Numbered from the stretch's first letter, positions 1-9,170 are shown. The stretch is DNA of 49,448 nucleotides from a bacterium (GCA_030431975.1 JAUIHP010000033.1:1-49448); one strand, 5' to 3'. Made by a program: numbers and translations. The notes: generated by a model not told the origin, from the letters alone.

Positions 1-259
1 TCTGGGCGACCCTCGCTAGCAGGTTTCTCCGCCGTAGCCAGTAGGTGGCGGAAAACGTTCGCGTAGAAAACCGTCGACCGCAGTGACGGCAAAGGAAGCG
101 CTGAAACTGGCGCTGGTCCGACGGGCGGGTGAAGAAGCCGTCGCGAACGTAGTGCCACTGCCGTCTGTTCCCTAAGTGGAAGGAACAGTCACGGTTCGGG
201 CAGAAGGGGGGACTGTAGGTCGAGTAGATCGCCCCGGGTGACGGAGTTCGGTCGGTCAT
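1..259 (-). CDS. Transposase-like zinc-ribbon protein, 5' part only (cut by left edge)
   Basis: The minus strand is open from an ATG at 257-259 to the window edge, 86 codons with no stop. It encodes two zinc-ribbon-like cysteine pairs: CPNRDC near residue 21 and CRHCGRRFS near residue 57. Between them lies an aromatic stretch containing RDGFFTRPSDQR, and after them FSATYWLRRR. This pairing of a CPNxxC ribbon with a CxxCGRxFS ribbon is typical of IS1-like and related DDE transposases. The catalytic part would lie beyond the edge. It sits 60 nt beyond the stop of the AcoR-like gene on the same strand. Whether it is an intact insertion sequence cannot be judged, and no terminal inverted repeat is visible. 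A non-transposase zinc-ribbon regulator is the alternative. Confidence 0.6.
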   Translation of the reverse strand, partial: MTDRTPSPGAIYSTYSPPFCPNRDCSFHLGNRRQWHYVRDGFFTRPSDQRQFQRFLCRHCGRRFSTRTFSATYWLRRRNLLARVAQ

Positions 260-319
260 GCTCGGGGAACTGCGAATCCCGTTCCCGAACGTCACCAATC
301 CTCAGGCCACAACCGAAAG

Positions 320-2254
320 CTAAAGGGCGACTCTTGAGATCCGTCGCAGCTTGCGATAGAGAGTGTTGCGGCTGATCCCGAGCCGCCTCGCCGCTTCGGC
401 TTTGTTGCCGTCACACGCGGCGAGGACACGCCGGATCGCGGTCTCGGACATCGTTTGCAGATCGTCGGCGGGATCCACGGAATCGATCGTCCCCGAACTC
501 CGCAACGGTAGATCCTCGACGAGGTCATCTCCGAGGTGCTGCCACGTGATCTTTCGCTCGCTCGGCCCCAGAAGGGCGCAGGCCGTGGTCAGAACGTTCG
601 AGAGCTGCCGCAGGTTGCCCGGCCAGTCGTAACGGGAAAAGGCGTTCGTGATCTGCTCATCGAGAAAGATTCCTTCACCGGGAGCGAGGTCCTCGAGGAT
701 GCTGTCGATGAGGGCAGCGAGGTCCGTCCGCTCTTTTAGGCTGGGCAGGTTGAGCGTAAGTCCGTTGACGCGGTAGTAGAGGTCAGCGCGAAACCGTCCG
801 GCGGCGACCTCGGCTTTGAGATTGCGGTGGGTGGCGCAGGTGAGTTCGAAGTCGGTCTCGACGGTGCTTCCGCCACCGAGCGGTGTGACTTTCCGGTCCT
901 GCAGGACGCGCAGAAGTCGACTTTGGAGCAGGATCGGCATCTCGCCGATTTCATCGAGGAAGAGTGTTCCCCCGTGTGCTTCTCGGATTCTTCCCGGGTA
1001 ACCTTCCTTGCGGGCTCCGGTGAAAGCGCCGGGCGCATAGCCGAACAGCTCGGACTCGATCAGACCTTCCGGCAGTGCGGAGCAATCGACGGCGACGAAG
1101 GCCCTTCCACTGCGTGGACTCGAGTCGTGGACGGCTCGCGCGAAGACTTCCTTTCCGACTCCGGTTTCTCCCTGAAGAAGAAGGGGAACGCTTCGGTTCC
1201 GGACGCGTGAGGCCCGGAGGATCGCTTGGCGAAGCTGCGTGTCTCCAGTATCGAGCCGCTCCAGTGCCTCTTCCGAGGAAGTGGAAACGGGCCGTGGCCG
1301 AAAGCGTTTCGCCGCCGACTCGACGCGCATGAAGACGCGGCCACCGTCCCGGCCCCGAACGGGGAGGACCTGGTCGGGTCGTCGTGCCCCGGACCGGAGA
1401 ATGTCGTCGAGGCGTAGGTCGAGAAGGTGACTGAGGCTCTTGCCCACCAGGGTCTCGTAGTCGAATCCGAGGATGGCCAGAGCGATCCGATTCGCACCGA
1501 GCACCGCGCCGTCGGCGTCCAGAGCAAGGAGTCCCTCGCCGACGGTGCCCAAGCCTTCGGGCCCCGTGTGCAGTCGCAGACGAACATCTCCTGCATGTCG
1601 AAGATGAAAGATGCGACTCTCGACGAGATTGGCCACCGTCCGTACCAGTCCGAAGGTGTGGGGGTGGTGTCCACCGACGTCGCCGGAGATGTCGAGGATT
1701 CCGAGCAGTCGACCGCTCGGATCGTGGACAGGGGCCGCAGCGCAGGTCAGGCCGGTGTTCCGTTCCAGAAAGTGTTCCGCGCCGTTGACGACCAACGGTG
1801 AGCTTTCCGCCAATGCGGTTCCGATGGCGTTGGTTCCGCGGTCTTCTTCGAGCCAAGAGGCACCTGGAGTCAATGCCACCTTCTGGGCTTGGCTACGGAA
1901 CTGGGAACCACCGATCGTCCGGAGAAGAAGCCCTCGATCATCGGAGAGGATGATCATGCTGCTGGCGTCATTGATCTGTCGGTGAACGTGTTCCATCGCG
2001 GGGCCGGCGTGGAGGAGCAGTTCCTCCCGGCGGGCAGCAGCGCGCTTGAGTTCGCCGTCGGTTACGTGTGGATCGTCACGAGGCGGGTCATTCGGGCGGT
2101 GTCCGGACGTGAGGCACCTTTGCCATGAGCGTGCGATCGGGGCGTGAAGAAGGTCGACGCTGATTTCGCCCCGCTCGAGGAGGCTGCGCCGCGCTTCCTG
2201 AAGTCCGTCTGTACAAGGGCGGAGAGGCACGATGTCGTCCGGATCCCTGGTCAC
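320..2254 (-). CDS. Sigma-54-dependent activator, AcoR/DhaR type (GAF-PAS-AAA+-Fis)
   Basis: A 644-aa activator that works with RNA polymerase carrying sigma-54. An N-terminal GAF region carries the AcoR-type signature EEDRGTNAIGTAL. A PAS-like region follows (ALDADGAVLGANRIALAI), then an AAA+ domain with Walker A GETGVGKE, the sigma-54 contact loop GAFTGA and Walker B GGTLFLDEIGEMP. A Fis-type helix-turn-helix closes the protein (NKAEAARRLGISRNTLYRKL). The GTG start at 2252-2254 is chosen because GGAGG lies 5 nt upstream (plus-strand 2260-2264). A TTG at 2303-2305 would add 17 residues but has no ribosome site. It diverges from the aldehyde dehydrogenase/DUF779 pair, the arrangement seen for AcoR-like regulators of acetoin, alcohol or acetaldehyde catabolism, so that pair is the likely target. 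The effector is unknown. Confidence 0.9.
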   Translation of the reverse strand: MTRDPDDIVPLRPCTDGLQEARRSLLERGEISVDLLHAPIARSWQRCLTSGHRPNDPPRDDPHVTDGELKRAAARREELLLHAGPAMEHVHRQINDASSMIILSDDRGLLLRTIGGSQFRSQAQKVALTPGASWLEEDRGTNAIGTALAESSPLVVNGAEHFLERNTGLTCAAAPVHDPSGRLLGILDISGDVGGHHPHTFGLVRTVANLVESRIFHLRHAGDVRLRLHTGPEGLGTVGEGLLALDADGAVLGANRIALAILGFDYETLVGKSLSHLLDLRLDDILRSGARRPDQVLPVRGRDGGRVFMRVESAAKRFRPRPVSTSSEEALERLDTGDTQLRQAILRASRVRNRSVPLLLQGETGVGKEVFARAVHDSSPRSGRAFVAVDCSALPEGLIESELFGYAPGAFTGARKEGYPGRIREAHGGTLFLDEIGEMPILLQSRLLRVLQDRKVTPLGGGSTVETDFELTCATHRNLKAEVAAGRFRADLYYRVNGLTLNLPSLKERTDLAALIDSILEDLAPGEGIFLDEQITNAFSRYDWPGNLRQLSNVLTTACALLGPSERKITWQHLGDDLVEDLPLRSSGTIDSVDPADDLQTMSETAIRRVLAACDGNKAEAARRLGISRNTLYRKLRRISRVAL

Positions 2255-2339
2255 CGCGTCCTCCGCCGTGGATCTCGGTGAGAGACCTGGAGAACGGATG
2301 TCCAATGTGTGCCAAAACGTGACACTGTCTCGAAACGCT

Positions 2340-2364
2340 GCGTCCCATGTGTTTCATGTGACGC
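2340..2364. promoter_or_regulatory. Dyad, candidate upstream activator site
   Basis: A 25-bp inverted repeat: arms GCGTCCCATG and CATGTGACGC around a 5-nt centre, with one mismatch in ten pairs. It lies about 70 bp upstream of the sigma-54 promoter candidate and between the divergent activator and dehydrogenase genes, where an enhancer for a Fis-type activator is expected. A weaker dyad (GTGT-N11-ACAC) lies just to its left, around 2306-2325. Binding is inferred. Confidence 0.45.
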
Positions 2365-2420
2365 TCCCCTCATCCATCGCAGTATAGCGAAACCATGAGG
2401 TTACGGTCGAATTCCTCGGT

Positions 2421-2435
2421 TGGCACGGCGCGTGT
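2421..2435 (+). promoter_or_regulatory. Candidate sigma-54 (-24/-12) promoter for aldehyde dehydrogenase
   Basis: TGGCACG at 2421-2427 matches all seven bases of the -24 consensus. At the correct 4-nt spacing comes GTGT (2432-2435), which matches TTGC at two of four positions. The element is about 95 nt upstream of the ATG and faces away from an activator that has an intact GAFTGA loop, which supports the call. Confidence 0.55.
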
Positions 2436-2529
2436 ATCTCCTGGACCTGGACGATTCCGAAGGTCGGATCTTGATGGGTCCGGCGTCGACGCAGGATGCC
2501 CCTAGTTCTCTCGGAAGGAGATCATGTAG

Positions 2530-4050
2530 ATGATTTATTCGAACCCCGGTGCGGACGGCGCCAAGGTTGAGTTTCAGAAGAAGTACGACAACTTCATCGG
2601 CGGAAAGTGGACGCCTCCGGTGAAAGGGCAGTACTTCGACAACGTCACGCCCGTCACCGGCAAAGCTTTCTGCCAAGTGCCCCGTTCCAGCGCCGAGGAC
2701 ATCGAACTCGCGCTGGACGCTGCGCATGCTGCGGCTGACAGCTGGGGGCGTACGGCTGCGGCTGAGCGGGCCAACATCCTGAACAAGATCGCAGACCGCC
2801 TGGAAGCCAATCTCGAAAAACTCGCGGTGGCCGAAACCTGGGACAACGGCAAGGCGGTTCGGGAAACGTTGGCGGCTGATCTTCCTTTGGCCATCGATCA
2901 CTTCCGCTATTTCGCCGGTTGTATCCGCGGGCAGGAAGGCACTCTTTCCGAGCTGGACGACGATACCGTGGCCTATCACTTCCATGAGCCACTCGGCGTG
3001 GTCGGCCAGATCATTCCCTGGAACTTCCCGATCCTGATGGCGACATGGAAGCTCGCTCCTGCGCTGGCGGCTGGGAACTGCGTCGTCCTCAAACCGGCCG
3101 AGCAGACTCCGGCCTCGATTCTGCTGGTCATGGAACTGATCGCGGACCTGCTGCCGGACGGCGTGATCAACATCGTCAACGGGTTCGGTCTCGAGGCCGG
3201 CAAGCCTCTCGCCTCCTCGAGCCGGGTGGCCAAGGTCGCCTTCACCGGAGAGACGACCACGGGTCGGCTCATCATGCAGTACGCGAGCCAGAACATCATT
3301 CCGGTCACTCTCGAGTTGGGCGGCAAGTCTCCCAACATCTTCTTCGACGATGTCCTTGCCGCGGACGACGACTTCTTCGACAAGTCTCTCGAAGGGCTCG
3401 TCATGTTTGCATTGAACCAGGGTGAAGTTTGCACCTGTCCGTCGCGAGCTCTCGTTCAGGAATCGATCTACGATAAGTTCATGGACCGGGCGCTGGCCCG
3501 TGTCGCCGCGGTCAAGCAAGGGAACCCGCTCGACTCGGAAACGATGATGGGAGCGCAGGTATCCACGGAACAGATGGAGAAGATCCTCTCCTATATCGAC
3601 ATCGGGAAGCAGGAAGGGGCGGAGTGTCTCACCGGGGGTTTCAAGGCTGATTTGGGCGGGGACTTCACGGACGGCTTCTTCGTCGAACCGACGGTCTTTC
3701 GCGGTAAGAACTCGATGCGCATCTTCCAGGAGGAGATCTTCGGCCCGGTTGTCTCCGTGACGACGTTCAAGGACGAGGCAGAGGCTTTGTCCATCGCCAA
3801 CGACACCCTGTATGGACTGGGAGCCGGAGTTTGGACCCGCGACGCAAACCGGGCCTATCGCTTCGGGCGTGAGATCAAAGCCGGGCGCGTTTGGACGAAC
3901 TGCTATCACCTTTATCCGGCTCACGCCGCGTTTGGGGGCTACAAGCAGTCCGGAATTGGACGTGAGAACCACCGGATGATGCTGGATCACTACCAGCAAA
4001 CGAAGAACCTGCTTGTCAGCTACAACCCGAAGGCGATGGGGTTCTTCTAG
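2530..4050 (+). CDS. NAD-dependent aldehyde dehydrogenase, acetaldehyde/ExaC-AcoD type
   Basis: A 506-aa class I aldehyde dehydrogenase that oxidises an aldehyde, most likely acetaldehyde, to the carboxylate using NAD(P)+. Visible signatures are [20 protein letters not shown] (cofactor-binding region), [10 protein letters not shown] with general-base Glu about residue 262, and [11 protein letters not shown] with catalytic Cys 301. The [11 protein letters not shown] form is typical of the acetaldehyde dehydrogenase group. GGAAGGAG at 2513-2520 precedes the ATG by 9 nt. An earlier ATG at 2524 is followed at once by TAG and is not used. DUF779 downstream and the divergent AcoR-like activator support induction during alcohol, acetaldehyde or acetoin use. 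The last codons and the stop lie inside the first copy of a 17-bp tandem repeat. Confidence 0.95.
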   Translation: MIYSNPGADGAKVEFQKKYDNFIGGKWTPPVKGQYFDNVTPVTGKAFCQVPRSSAEDIELALDAAHAAADSWGRTAAAERANILNKIADRLEANLEKLAVAETWDNGKAVRETLAADLPLAIDHFRYFAGCIRGQEGTLSELDDDTVAYHFHEPLGVVGQIIPWNFPILMATWKLAPALAAGNCVVLKPAEQTPASILLVMELIADLLPDGVINIVNGFGLEAGKPLASSSRVAKVAFTGETTTGRLIMQYASQNIIPVTLELGGKSPNIFFDDVLAADDDFFDKSLEGLVMFALNQGEVCTCPSRALVQESIYDKFMDRALARVAAVKQGNPLDSETMMGAQVSTEQMEKILSYIDIGKQEGAECLTGGFKADLGGDFTDGFFVEPTVFRGKNSMRIFQEEIFGPVVSVTTFKDEAEALSIANDTLYGLGAGVWTRDANRAYRFGREIKAGRVWTNCYHLYPAHAAFGGYKQSGIGRENHRMMLDHYQQTKNLLVSYNPKAMGFF

Positions 4051-4141
4051 CCTCGAGGTTCTTCAAGCCTCGGGGTTCTTCAAGCCTCGGGGTTCTTCAA
4101 GCCTCGAGGTTCTTCAAGCCTCGAGGTTCTTCAAGCCTCGA
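4040..4141. repeat. 17-bp tandem repeat, six copies, starting in a stop codon
   Basis: Six head-to-tail 17-mers, consensus GGTTCTTCAAGCCTCGA with A/G at the last base, at 4040, 4057, 4074, 4091, 4108 and 4125. The first copy has CTAG where the others have CAAG; this T creates the TAG stop of the dehydrogenase. Each unit can fold as a small hairpin (GAGG...CCTC). Copies are nearly identical, suggesting recent slippage. There are no unique spacers, so it is not a CRISPR. Confidence 0.95.
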
Positions 4142-4409
4142 ATCGACACTTCCGATGGATTCGAAGATGGTCGCATCCGCCGGAGAGCGTTAGATCCAGA
4201 TCAGCCGATTCGAAGTTCGGGGCGCTGAGGCCGGGTCGTCGGCGACCCCTTGGCGTCGCGGCCGAGGCCGCCCCGAGTTGCGGGAGCGCAGGGAGAATGG
4301 ACTCACTACTACTGCTCACCACCAGAACGGGTCGGCGCCTTTGGCTCCGGCCCCCGGGTCGAGCCCTTCTCTCTGCCTCCCGCAACCTCTTCCGTGAATG
4401 GAGTACGCA
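4142..4409. other. Gene-free gap between dehydrogenase and DUF779
   Basis: About 270 nt after the 17-bp repeat. I see no convincing coding frame, hairpin or promoter. DUF779 is probably read through from the dehydrogenase transcript, with the repeat array inside the message. Confidence 0.5.
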
Positions 4410-4781
4410 GTGATTCAACGTGTGACCGCGACCGAAGACGCTTTGGCCCTGATCGGGACGCTTCGTTCGAAACACGGACATCTGATGTTCCACCAGTCGG
4501 GCGGATGCTGCGACGGAAGTTCGCCGATGTGCTACCCGCTTGGCGAATTCATGGTCGGGGACTCGGATGTTCAGCTCGGTGTCATCGGCGAGTCCCCTTT
4601 CTATATGAGTCGAGCCCAGTTCGAGTACTGGAAACACACTCAACTCATCATCGATGTCGTACCAGGGCGAGGCGGAATGTTCTCGCTCGAAGGCCCGGAA
4701 GGCCTTCGGTTCCTGACGCGCTCCCGCCTCTTTACCGAGGACGAACTCGAGAATCTGGTGCCTCTCGGCCCAATACGATGA
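4410..4781 (+). CDS. DUF779 protein, aldehyde dehydrogenase partner
   Basis: A 123-aa protein of the DUF779 family, which is regularly encoded next to acetaldehyde-type aldehyde dehydrogenases; its biochemical role is not established. Family signatures are MFHQSGGCCDGSSPMCYP, FYMSRAQFEYWKHTQL and DVVPGRGGMFSLE. The adjacent cysteines in GGCCDGSSPMC suggest metal or thiol chemistry, which is inference. The GTG at 4410 is preferred because GGAG lies 6 nt upstream and this gives the usual family length. ATG 4398 would add four residues but lacks a ribosome site. It follows the dehydrogenase on the same strand, separated by the repeat array. Confidence 0.9.
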   Translation: MIQRVTATEDALALIGTLRSKHGHLMFHQSGGCCDGSSPMCYPLGEFMVGDSDVQLGVIGESPFYMSRAQFEYWKHTQLIIDVVPGRGGMFSLEGPEGLRFLTRSRLFTEDELENLVPLGPIR

Positions 4782-4815
4782 GTGATCGACGAGGGGGCGA
4801 TGAGGAGGCGCTGCC

Positions 4816-4862
4816 GGCCCCGTCGCAACGACTTCCGACCGGAAAGTCGTGGAGGCGGGGCC
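4816..4862 (+). terminator. Structured hairpin after DUF779
   Basis: Outer arms GGCCCCG (4816-4822) and CGGGGCC (4856-4862) pair perfectly. Inside, CGACTT (4829-4834) pairs with AAGTCG (4844-4849), with a further CC/GG pair above. The following bases are only mildly T-rich, so a terminator or 3'-end stabiliser is likely but not certain. Confidence 0.45.
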
Positions 4863-5363
4863 AGCTTTGCCTTTGCTTGGTCGACTGAATTCGAAGACCG
4901 CAATTGAGAGGAAGATCGACGAAGTATCCGGCGGCAACCGCTTACCGCCCTGCCCCGCCAATCCTCCTTCAACGAGGAGTTCGGGAGGCCTTCGACTTCG
5001 TACACCGAAAGTCGGAATTCGGTGGGTGAGAGGCATCTTGGATCCGCAGCTGGATCGGCAACGGGATTCGGAGCCGGATAGAAGTCGGACTCCCCGTTAG
5101 GTTTCGCTTTCTCGTAGAGATATTTCTCGCCACGGCACCTGGCTTCTGCCACTATGGCTTTCGGGTATCTTTCCCGCCCGAGGTGCATCCGCAGCCCTCG
5201 TTCGGGTCCAACCGCTAGATGCTCTTGCCCCATTCCGGGGCGCTGCCGCCGCAACAATCGCTGTTCGTCCTACCGACGGGTGGAGCGGATGGTTGCGCAC
5301 AGAAAACGCACGGGTCCGGCCGGGGCTCGACCGCGCTTTCACCAAACATACAAGGGAGCTTCT
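4863..5363. other. Gene-free stretch upstream of the beta-helix gene
   Basis: About 500 nt without a convincing coding frame. The beta-helix reading frame extends back to 5154, but those codons are Arg/Cys-rich, unlike the gene, and precede the signal peptide. No RNA gene or strong promoter was recognised. Confidence 0.5.
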
Positions 5364-8300
5364 ATGCCTAGGAGTAGTCTGCTCATCCTTCCTGCAATCT
5401 CGTTGCTCGGCGCGGGATCGGCCTTTGCGGCCACGATCACCGTCGATGACAGCGGGGACATCGTCGCCGCCGACGGTCGTTGCACGTTGCGGGAAGCTAT
5501 CGGAAACGCCAATGCCAATGCGGACCTGACGTCGGGCGATTGCGTAGCCGGTGACAATATGAACGACACGATCGTCTTTGACTCGGCTCTTTCCGGATCG
5601 ACGATCTTGTTGCAAAACGGAGAACTGATCATCGCTGACGCGATGCCCGGCCCTGACGAAGGAGTCATGATTGATGGGTCCTCGGCCAGCGTCACCGTCG
5701 ACGCCAACGGAATGAGCCGGGTCTTCAATGTTCAAACCGACGCGAGCTTCGGTTGGTTCACGATCACGAACGGGAGTGTGACCGACGACAACGGCGGGGC
5801 GATCTACAACACAGCCTCGCTCGATCTGACCGATTGTTCGATCACGAACTCCCAGGCGACCGGTACCGGGGGCGCAGCCCAGGGTTCGGGCGGAGGGATC
5901 TTCAACGGTCCGGGAGGAACGGTCACAATCGATGGCGGAGTTCTCTCCGGCAATCTTGCAGATCGGGCCGGCGGAGCCATCGAGGATGCATCGGGTGAGG
6001 CCATGGCTCTCAGCATTGCGGGCGCCATCTTCACCGGCAACGGCGCGGGCATCGGCTCGGGTACGACGGCTGCGCCCGGAAACGGTGGAGCCATCCACAT
6101 CACCGGCGCCGGTGGAACGATGATCGACGGTGGGCTCTTCTCCGCAAACAGCGCGGCCGCCGAAGGTGGAGCGTTGTGGAATGGAAGTGGAACCATGTGG
6201 GTCGGCGGTGGCGTCTCCATCGATGGAAACACCGCGGCCGGTGATGATGCCAGCCAGGGTGGCGGCGGCCTTTTCCAGAACAACGGCGGACTGCTGCAGT
6301 TGGACGAAGCGAACGTCTCCAACAACACGGCGACGGGAACTTCCGGTTCCGGCGGCGGCATCCTCGTCGAAGAGGACTCGCAGCTCGAGATCACGGATTC
6401 TGCGATCTGGGGCAATATTGCGAATCGGGCCGGTGGAGCCATCGAGCTTCGGGCCAACACCACGACGACCATTCAATCGACGAATCTGGAAGGCAACAAC
6501 GCGGGTGTGATACCGGCGACGGCAGCCCCCGGAAACGGCGGCGCGCTTCATATCACCGGTCCGGGCTCTGTCTCGATCACCGGCGGAAGCGTGACCGGAA
6601 ACATGGCGGCCCGTGAGGGTGGTGGACTCTGGAACGACAGCGGAATCATGACGGTGAATGACGTCACGATCGACAGCAACGAAGCGAACGGCGATACGGC
6701 CGACGATGGGGGCGGCGGCGTCTTCAACAACGCCGGAACCGTCGAACTGATCGACTCCCGCGTCACCAACAACTCCGCTCTGGGCGCCGCGGGCTCCGGT
6801 GGTGGGGTACTCACCAACGACGGAACCACGCTCGATGTCAACGGCGGCACCATTGCGTTCAACATCTGCAACCGCGCCGGCGGCGGCGTCGAGGCCCGGC
6901 CCGAGTCGCAGACCAACCTTATGAACACACGGTTCGAGGGGAACAACGCCGGGATGGCTCCGGCCGTAGCTGCGCCGGGTAACGGCGGTGGAGTCCACGT
7001 GACCGGCAGCGGGAACGTCCTCGTCAGCGGCGGTTCGTTCACGACGAACACGGCCGCAGCCGAGGGTGGCGGACTCTGGAACGGCAGTGGCCTCATGCTG
7101 ATTCAGGACGGGGCATCCGTCGACAACAACTGGGCGTCCGGAGACGATGCGACCCAGGGCGGTGGCGGCCTCTTTCAGAACAATGGCGGAGAGATTCGGG
7201 TTACGGACAGCTTCGTGACGAACAACGTTGCGGACGGGGCAGCAGGCTCCGGCGGCGGAATCTTCGTCGAGGACAACGGGACGGTCAGCGTGACCGGCGG
7301 TGAAATCTCCGGCAACCGCTCGAACCGCGCGGGTGGTGGAATCGAGGTTCGCAGCTTCACGACGACGACACTGTCGGGAGTCGAGATGCGCGGAAACAAC
7401 ACGGGTGTTTCTCCGGCCACGGCGGCTCCCGGAAACGGCGGAGCCCTGCACGTGACCGGTGCGGACGGACCTTCCACGGTAAACGTCGACAACTGTGAGA
7501 TCGCCGATAACCTCGCCGCGCGCGAAGGGGGCGGCCTCTGGAACAACGCGACCGGCGGCGGACGCAGCGTCATGACGGTCGACAACTCGGTCTTTACCGG
7601 GAACGAAGCCCGTGGCGACGCAGCGGACGACGGTGGCGGCGCGCTCTTCAACAACGGAGGCGACCTCTACGTTCGGAATCTCTGCGTCATCGACGGAAAT
7701 CACGCGACCGGTACGTCGGGAAGCGGTGGCGGAATCTTCAACAACGTCGGCGGACTCACCGAAGTCTATGACTCCATGGTGACGGGGAACTCCTCGAACC
7801 GGGCCGGCGGAGGAATCGAGAACGTTGCCGACCTGTTGGTCGTACGTACGACGCTTCGCGGAAACGACGCGGGAAGCAATCCGGGTAACGGTGGCGGTCT
7901 GCATAGCGCGGGCGCAGCGACGGCTGTTTTCGATCGTTCGACGGCGTCGGGAAACAACGCGCGGGAAGGCGGCGGTCTTTGGAACTCCGGAGCCTCCGTC
8001 CTCAACGTCTACAACTCGACCGTTTCCGGGAACACCGCGACACGGCCGGCTCCCAGCGGAGGCGGTGGAATCTTCCAGCAGGCCGGTAGCGCCGGCACGA
8101 TGACGATGCTCAACGTCACCGTCGCGGAGAACCAGGCGGCAGGTAACGGCGGTGGTTTCCAGAACAGCGCCGACAACCTCGTCGTGGCCGGCAACGTCAT
8201 CTTCGGTGACAACTCGGCCCCTTCGGGACCGGATGTGTTTGGATCTTTGAACGCGGACTACTGTGTGATCGAGATTCCGGCCGGTGCGGTCATCACGGGC

Positions 8301-9098
8301 GGCAACAACATCCACCAGGATCCGGTCTTGGCGCCGTTGGGCTTGAACGGCGGAACGACGGAAACCCATGATCTTCTGGATGGAAGCCCGGCCATCGATG
8401 CCGGTGATGATGCCATCTGCATGGGTCCGGAAGTCGACAACATGGATCAGCGCGAAGTTCCGCGGCCCGACGGCAACGGTTGCGACATCGGCGCTGTCGA
8501 GTCCGCCGCAGTCGTGCCGGTGGCGTTCGCCTACTTCAATGCCGAGGCCGGCGACGCCGTGGGAGAGGTCAACCTGAGATGGGCGACCGCCCTTGAAGTG
8601 GACCACGCTGGCTTCTTCGTCTATCGCAGTGAGAACAGTGGAGAGACGTGGGAGCAGTTGTCGGATGAACTCGTGACCGGAGACGGGGTCTACGGTTTCG
8701 CCGACCGGAGCGCCGCTCCGTCGACCCGCTACTTCTATCGTCTCGAGGCCATTTCGAACGACGGTGTTCCCCAGCTGTCACCAGCTCGGGAGATCACGAC
8801 GCCGGATTGGCGGACGCCGACCGGACTCCAATCCGTCAGTCCCAACCCGGTTGTCGGCTCGGCCACGGTCAGCTTCTCGCTGTCTGCGGAAAGCCGCGTC
8901 CGTCTGAGTGTCTACGACGCGACGGGGCGTGAGGTCCAGGTTTTGGGCCAGGGCAACTGGAGTGCGGGTACGCACGCGGTCGAGTGGGATGGACGGCTCT
9001 CCACCGGGCAGTCTGCAGCGGACGGCGTGTACTTCGTTCGCATGAGTCATGACACCGGAGCGGAGACCCGCAAGATCGTCCTTCGTTCCGGCAATTGA
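5364..9098 (+). CDS. Giant secreted beta-helix protein with CSLREX-type N-terminus and C-terminal sorting domain
   Basis: A 1244-aa exported protein. ATG 5364 has AAGGGAG 5 nt upstream and starts a clear signal peptide (LLILPAISLLGAGSAFAA). Near residue 35 is CTLREAIGNANAN, the CSLREX-type motif that precedes beta-helix repeats in secreted proteins. Residues about 90-1000 are right-handed beta-helix with Gly-rich turns (GGGLWN, GSGGGI). Five supra-repeats of about 150 residues begin at PGNGG motifs encoded at 6075, 6528, 6975, 7428 and 7881. Then come a fibronectin-III-like domain (VNLRWATALEVDHAGFFVYR) and a FlgD-like sorting domain (SPNPVVGSATVSFSL ... GVYFVRM). It is probably a surface adhesin or a polysaccharide-acting protein, but no catalytic residues are recognised. 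Confidence 0.9.
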   Translation: MPRSSLLILPAISLLGAGSAFAATITVDDSGDIVAADGRCTLREAIGNANANADLTSGDCVAGDNMNDTIVFDSALSGSTILLQNGELIIADAMPGPDEGVMIDGSSASVTVDANGMSRVFNVQTDASFGWFTITNGSVTDDNGGAIYNTASLDLTDCSITNSQATGTGGAAQGSGGGIFNGPGGTVTIDGGVLSGNLADRAGGAIEDASGEAMALSIAGAIFTGNGAGIGSGTTAAPGNGGAIHITGAGGTMIDGGLFSANSAAAEGGALWNGSGTMWVGGGVSIDGNTAAGDDASQGGGGLFQNNGGLLQLDEANVSNNTATGTSGSGGGILVEEDSQLEITDSAIWGNIANRAGGAIELRANTTTTIQSTNLEGNNAGVIPATAAPGNGGALHITGPGSVSITGGSVTGNMAAREGGGLWNDSGIMTVNDVTIDSNEANGDTADDGGGGVFNNAGTVELIDSRVTNNSALGAAGSGGGVLTNDGTTLDVNGGTIAFNICNRAGGGVEARPESQTNLMNTRFEGNNAGMAPAVAAPGNGGGVHVTGSGNVLVSGGSFTTNTAAAEGGGLWNGSGLMLIQDGASVDNNWASGDDATQGGGGLFQNNGGEIRVTDSFVTNNVADGAAGSGGGIFVEDNGTVSVTGGEISGNRSNRAGGGIEVRSFTTTTLSGVEMRGNNTGVSPATAAPGNGGALHVTGADGPSTVNVDNCEIADNLAAREGGGLWNNATGGGRSVMTVDNSVFTGNEARGDAADDGGGALFNNGGDLYVRNLCVIDGNHATGTSGSGGGIFNNVGGLTEVYDSMVTGNSSNRAGGGIENVADLLVVRTTLRGNDAGSNPGNGGGLHSAGAATAVFDRSTASGNNAREGGGLWNSGASVLNVYNSTVSGNTATRPAPSGGGGIFQQAGSAGTMTMLNVTVAENQAAGNGGGFQNSADNLVVAGNVIFGDNSAPSGPDVFGSLNADYCVIEIPAGAVITGGNNIHQDPVLAPLGLNGGTTETHDLLDGSPAIDAGDDAICMGPEVDNMDQREVPRPDGNGCDIGAVESAAVVPVAFAYFNAEAGDAVGEVNLRWATALEVDHAGFFVYRSENSGETWEQLSDELVTGDGVYGFADRSAAPSTRYFYRLEAISNDGVPQLSPAREITTPDWRTPTGLQSVSPNPVVGSATVSFSLSAESRVRLSVYDATGREVQVLGQGNWSAGTHAVEWDGRLSTGQSAADGVYFVRMSHDTGAETRKIVLRSGN
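6075..7881 (+). repeat. About 450-bp repeats arranged as a 900-bp A/B higher-order repeat
   Basis: PGNGG-coding anchors are spaced 453, 447, 453 and 453 bp. Copies 1 and 3 share an A form (AAAEGG, GDDA[ST]QGGGGLFQNNGG). Copies 2 and 4 share a B form (AAREGGGLWN, ADDGGG[GA][VL]FNN). The A-to-A and B-to-B distances are both exactly 900 bp, implying duplication of an A-B pair after A and B had diverged. Confidence 0.85.
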
Positions 9099-9170
9099 GC
9101 CGGGTAGCGAAGGCAACGCAATAGGGAAGACACCAGGGACAAGAACCCGGAAACGGAAGACACCCGGGTA

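Noticed and set aside
2401-3999. 532-codon open frame antisense to the aldehyde dehydrogenase
   Set aside because: No recognisable domain; the plus strand has all dehydrogenase motifs.
5154-5363. Longer start for the beta-helix protein
   Set aside because: It would put about 70 basic residues before a standard signal peptide. ATG 5364 has a good ribosome site.
5097-8606. 1169-codon open frame antisense to the beta-helix gene
   Set aside because: It mirrors the Gly/Thr/Asn-rich repeats on the other strand. It has no family motif or signal, while the plus strand has a signal peptide, ribosome site and sorting domain.
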